Assembly: GCA_031553975.1 (NCBI GenBank)
Contig: JAVBKP010000119.1
Span: 1 to 15,216 of the forward strand
DNA: 15,216 bases
Reading direction: 5' to 3'
Origin: JAVBKP01 sp031553975
Lineage (GTDB): Bacteria > Bacillota > Clostridia > Peptostreptococcales > Anaerovoracaceae
The notes beneath the pieces were generated by a model. That model searched no databases. It was not told the DNA's origin and was given only the letters and a program-made list of their open reading frames with translations. This document shows positions 12,918 through 15,216 of this stretch, one piece after another. Both the position numbers and the translations under genes were made by a program. Each line of letters starts with the position of its first letter. Position 1 is the first letter of the stretch.

Positions 12918-14813
12918 CTAATTTATTAATATTGCCACAACAGTCATGTCATCACGTTCTCGCTGTCCATATTTCATGGCGGCTTCTTTGTTGATCAGGT
13001 CGGCTATAGTCTGTGGATTCTTGCTGGATATGCCCCTGATGGTGTCTTCCAGCCATTTACACTCTAGATCATCTCTGTCAGCCTCTGTGATGCCATCTGA
13101 TGCCATGATTACCACGTCACCCTTCGTTACCCTCACATCTATATCTTCCACCTGTATACGGTCTATTATCCCCATGGGCGGCGTAGCTTGTTTTATCGCT
13201 GTTACAATATCTCCTCGTTTTATGAACGCCATGGAAGCACCAATTTTGTAAAATTTCACCTTACTCTTTTCCAAATCTACCACCGCTAAATCTACAGTAG
13301 AGAATATCTCTTCTGTGGTTTTTATCAGAAGCATGGCATTCATAGCATTCAGGGCAAGTTCAACATCAAATCCAGCCCGCATGAAATCATATAAAGTATT
13401 GACTGTGAGAAAACTTTCTGCCCCAGCTTTCTCGCCACTGCCCATTCCGTCGCTAATGGCTATCATGTGCTGTGTAGCAGATAGCGGTTTGCAAAGGTGG
13501 CTGTCTCCCGAAACTTCTCCGCTTTTGGCTGAGCACGATACCGCTGCATCCATTCCAATGCTCCTGACCCTCTTCTCCAAGAACGGCTTGTCCACTTCTA
13601 GGTCATTGATCATCTTAAAAATAGACCTTGCTATGCCCCTAAACTGTATCGCCATAGCTTCCCTGCTACGCTCAATCTTCTTTTGCCATTTGTAATCATT
13701 CATGGTGAATTTAACGTTTTCAGATACACACAACTCTACAAATGATCTTTTTTTGCAAGCAAATCCGTACTTTTCATCAAATCCGCTATGCTCAATACTC
13801 ATACGGTTCTCGCTATCTCTAACCAATGCCGCCATGTATCTTTTGGCTCTTCCCTCATATATATTCCAACAATCGTTCATCAAGTTACATTTGCTACAAA
13901 CATTGTCTTTAATATTCTTTGTCAGCAGGTTGTAGTCATGTAAGCTGACTGGCTCATTTCTTTCTATGGCCCTCCCATAGGTTAGTTGAAGTTTTTCAAA
14001 TATTTCTGAATACTCCATTAATCCATGTTTGATCCGTTCAATGATTTGTTTGTTCAGATTCACTTGGGCGCCACTGCCAATAATATATCCTGAGAGCAGC
14101 AATGCACCGCCAAAAAGTATGTATACAGTATCCATGGCTAGAATATCTTTTTCTCTAATACCCTGGTATACAAATGCTGCTAGCAAAATAATGGCTATTC
14201 CCATGATAAAATCTTTTTTTCGCCTTTTTAGCTTGTATATGCTGTCTCCTATTTTCTTTAGTCCAATGGATATGTCTATCTTTTTAAAATCCTCATTTAT
14301 AAGTGTAAAGACAAATGTAAATGTCAATATGATGCCCGCCTGCATGACTGCCATGATCACATCGTACGCCAACACCACATCCATGATGTAATGATAGGTT
14401 AGTTGCACAACGACCACAACAGGCATAAGGATTAATAAAATCTGTTCTCTATTCTTTTTAATCCTGCCACGTGTACCATCTATCACTTGAATTTTCACAC
14501 TTAACAAAAAACACAAAAAAGATGTAATTGACATGACTAGCAAATCAGATCCTACTATATAGGCATTCATAGATGTAGAAAAGATGCCCGCTAGCCCTAT
14601 TGGCAAGTATCCGATGTTCTTTCTGTCGCACATAATCAAACCTAGCATCATGGCTATGCCAAAAGGAAAAATTCCTTTGAATGCACTTGCTCTCGCTACT
14701 AGAAATAGTGTGGTAGCAACAATGGCGATCTTGGCATAGCTCTGCCCAGTGAGAGGTATAATTTCTTTCTTTTTTCCCGTTCTTTTTTTAATAACTTTTG
14801 ATGTTGTTTCCAT
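12918..14813 (-). CDS. spoIIE: Stage II sporulation protein E, SpoIIE (PP2C-type phosphatase)
   Basis: Membrane serine phosphatase that dephosphorylates SpoIIAA to activate sigma-F in the forespore and acts at the asymmetric septum. 631 residues from the ATG at 14813; GGGGG is seven nt upstream. About eight hydrophobic helices occupy residues 25-250. A regulatory region with a cysteine cluster (CSKCNLMNDCW, 306-316, and C353, C362) follows. The PP2C domain runs to the C-terminus, with SGDS (435-438), ISDGMGSGEKAG (453-464), EEIFSTVDLA, ASDGITEA (571-578) and RDDMTVV (620-626) giving the metal-binding acidic residues. It is shorter than the 827-residue Bacillus protein, mainly in the membrane part (fewer helices) and linker, but the catalytic domain is complete. 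It is the clearest sign that the organism forms endospores. Confidence 0.97.
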   Translation of the reverse strand: METTSKVIKKRTGKKKEIIPLTGQSYAKIAIVATTLFLVARASAFKGIFPFGIAMMLGLIMCDRKNIGYLPIGLAGIFSTSMNAYIVGSDLLVMSITSFLCFLLSVKIQVIDGTRGRIKKNREQILLILMPVVVVVQLTYHYIMDVVLAYDVIMAVMQAGIILTFTFVFTLINEDFKKIDISIGLKKIGDSIYKLKRRKKDFIMGIAIILLAAFVYQGIREKDILAMDTVYILFGGALLLSGYIIGSGAQVNLNKQIIERIKHGLMEYSEIFEKLQLTYGRAIERNEPVSLHDYNLLTKNIKDNVCSKCNLMNDCWNIYEGRAKRYMAALVRDSENRMSIEHSGFDEKYGFACKKRSFVELCVSENVKFTMNDYKWQKKIERSREAMAIQFRGIARSIFKMINDLEVDKPFLEKRVRSIGMDAAVSCSAKSGEVSGDSHLCKPLSATQHMIAISDGMGSGEKAGAESFLTVNTLYDFMRAGFDVELALNAMNAMLLIKTTEEIFSTVDLAVVDLEKSKVKFYKIGASMAFIKRGDIVTAIKQATPPMGIIDRIQVEDIDVRVTKGDVVIMASDGITEADRDDLECKWLEDTIRGISSKNPQTIADLINKEAAMKYGQRERDDMTVVAILIN

Positions 14814-14846
14814 AAAAAAGCCCCCTATAAGTAAATTATAGGGGGC
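14814..14846 (-). terminator. Terminator of the chemoreceptor gene, overlapping the spoIIE RBS
   Basis: A perfect 11-bp inverted repeat (GCCCCCTATAA and TTATAGGGGGC, plus positions 14820-14830 and 14836-14846) with a 5-nt loop. It is followed on the minus strand by TTTTTT (14819-14814) and at once by the spoIIE ATG. The hairpin's downstream arm is the spoIIE Shine-Dalgarno sequence. It serves the gene ending at 14886. Confidence 0.8.
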
Positions 14847-14868
14847 TTGCATGTGATAACTTGTCAAA
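14835..14868 (-). promoter_or_regulatory. Spo0A-type sigma-A promoter of spoIIE with 0A-box-like site
   Basis: On the minus strand, consensus TTGACA (14862-14867) and consensus TATAAT (14835-14840) are separated by 21 bp instead of 17. The Bacillus spoIIE and spoIIG promoters, activated by phosphorylated Spo0A, are known for such long spacers. TTGTCAAA (plus strand, 14861-14868) overlaps the -35 and matches the 0A box core TGTCRAA. The predicted start, about 14828, leaves a leader of about 15 nt carrying the GGGGG RBS. Confidence 0.7.
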
Positions 14869-14885
14869 CTTTGCGTGAATGCGGG

Positions 14886-15216
14886 TTAGTATTTTCCAAA
14901 ATCATCGTCCAGGTTAATCACTGGTTCAGAAAAACTTTCTGTATAGGACTGTCTTGGTTTTGAAGCAGGTGCTTTTGGTGCGGGAATGCTCTTGGTTTTA
15001 TGGCTGTTTCCCCTAATTGAGCTATTGCCCTTTAGTTGGAACTCACTAACCATACCTTGTAGCATTTGTGCTTGCCCTGCCATCTCTTCAGAGGCTGATG
15101 CAGATTCTTCTGCTGTAGCCGTGTTGGATTGTGTTACTTTAGAGATTTGCTCTACACCATTTTCTATTTGGGCTATAGCGGTAGCTTGTTGTGATGAGGC
15201 TTCTGCTATGGTTCCT
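14886..15216 (-). CDS. Methyl-accepting chemotaxis protein, C-terminal part (gene runs off the window)
   Basis: The frame enters at the window edge and ends with TAA at 14886-14888, giving about 109 residues. The first ~60 form the end of an MCP signalling coiled coil: heptads through AEASSQQATAIAQIENGVEQI, then the adaptation-site helix with QSNTATAEESASASEEM, in which paired Glu/Gln residues are the usual methylation sites. A Pro/Lys/Ser-rich tail follows and ends in an acidic DDDFGKY, without an NWETF-type CheR tether. The protein would signal to CheA/CheW in the membrane receptor array. The sensor part lies outside the window, so the ligand cannot be judged. The gene ends about 40 nt before its terminator, which lies inside the spoIIE start region. 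Confidence 0.9.
   Translation of the reverse strand, partial: GTIAEASSQQATAIAQIENGVEQISKVTQSNTATAEESASASEEMAGQAQMLQGMVSEFQLKGNSSIRGNSHKTKSIPAPKAPASKPRQSYTESFSEPVINLDDDFGKY

Noticed and set aside
1..15216. CRISPR arrays, tRNA or rRNA genes, intact IS elements or phage genes
   Set aside because: I looked for regularly spaced repeats, cloverleaf-type stems, rRNA cores and transposase or integrase motifs and saw none.

Overview
The window looks like chromosomal DNA of a low-GC, endospore-forming member of the Clostridia. The main evidence is spoIIE with what looks like a Spo0A-type promoter, followed by tilS and, further on, ftsH. Purine-rich Shine-Dalgarno sequences and several GTG/TTG starts are also typical of Firmicutes. 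I cannot name the species.

Layout. (a) 1-1250: an MBL-fold hydrolase (+) and a PNPOx-like flavin-fold protein (-) converge on one shared terminator. (b) 1252-5122: a class III aminotransferase and an acyltransferase-3 membrane protein form a minus-strand operon. It diverges from an alanine/glycine:cation symporter. (c) 5123-5550: no intact gene. This stretch holds the decayed remains of a DUF3990-DUF3791 pair (promoter and RBS still recognisable), one copy of a GGGGACGGTTCT repeat, and the ftsH terminator. (d) 5579-8247: ftsH (TTG start) and a DUF6530 gene, both minus strand. DUF6530 has a near-consensus promoter, a perfect palindrome near its transcription start, and a leader containing a 21-bp perfect hairpin that ends in the same GGGGACGGTTCT sequence. 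(e) 8346-11512: a plus-strand regulatory cluster. It encodes a small secreted His/Gly/Tyr-rich protein, an ECF sigma factor, an RsgI-like membrane anti-sigma factor, an OmpR-type response regulator and a histidine kinase with no sensor or membrane part. An ECF-like promoter precedes the first gene. (f) 11509-14867: tilS and spoIIE on the minus strand, each with its own promoter. (g) 14886 to the end: the 3' part of a methyl-accepting chemotaxis protein gene, minus strand.

How it fits together. spoIIE, tilS and ftsH usually lie close together in Firmicutes. Here the opposite-strand cluster (e), plus DUF6530, separates tilS from ftsH and no hpt is visible, which suggests insertion or rearrangement. 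Within (e), overlapping or nearly abutting genes suggest a co-transcribed envelope-signalling unit. The RsgI-like protein would hold the sigma factor at the membrane, and the sigma factor may activate its own operon. The His-rich extracytoplasmic segments of the small protein and of the anti-sigma C-terminus hint at metal or envelope sensing, but this is inference. The most striking small-scale feature is the spoIIE start region. A TTGACA/21-bp/TATAAT promoter with an overlapping 0A-box-like site has its -10 inside the terminator hairpin of the upstream chemoreceptor gene, and the same hairpin contains the spoIIE ribosome binding site.
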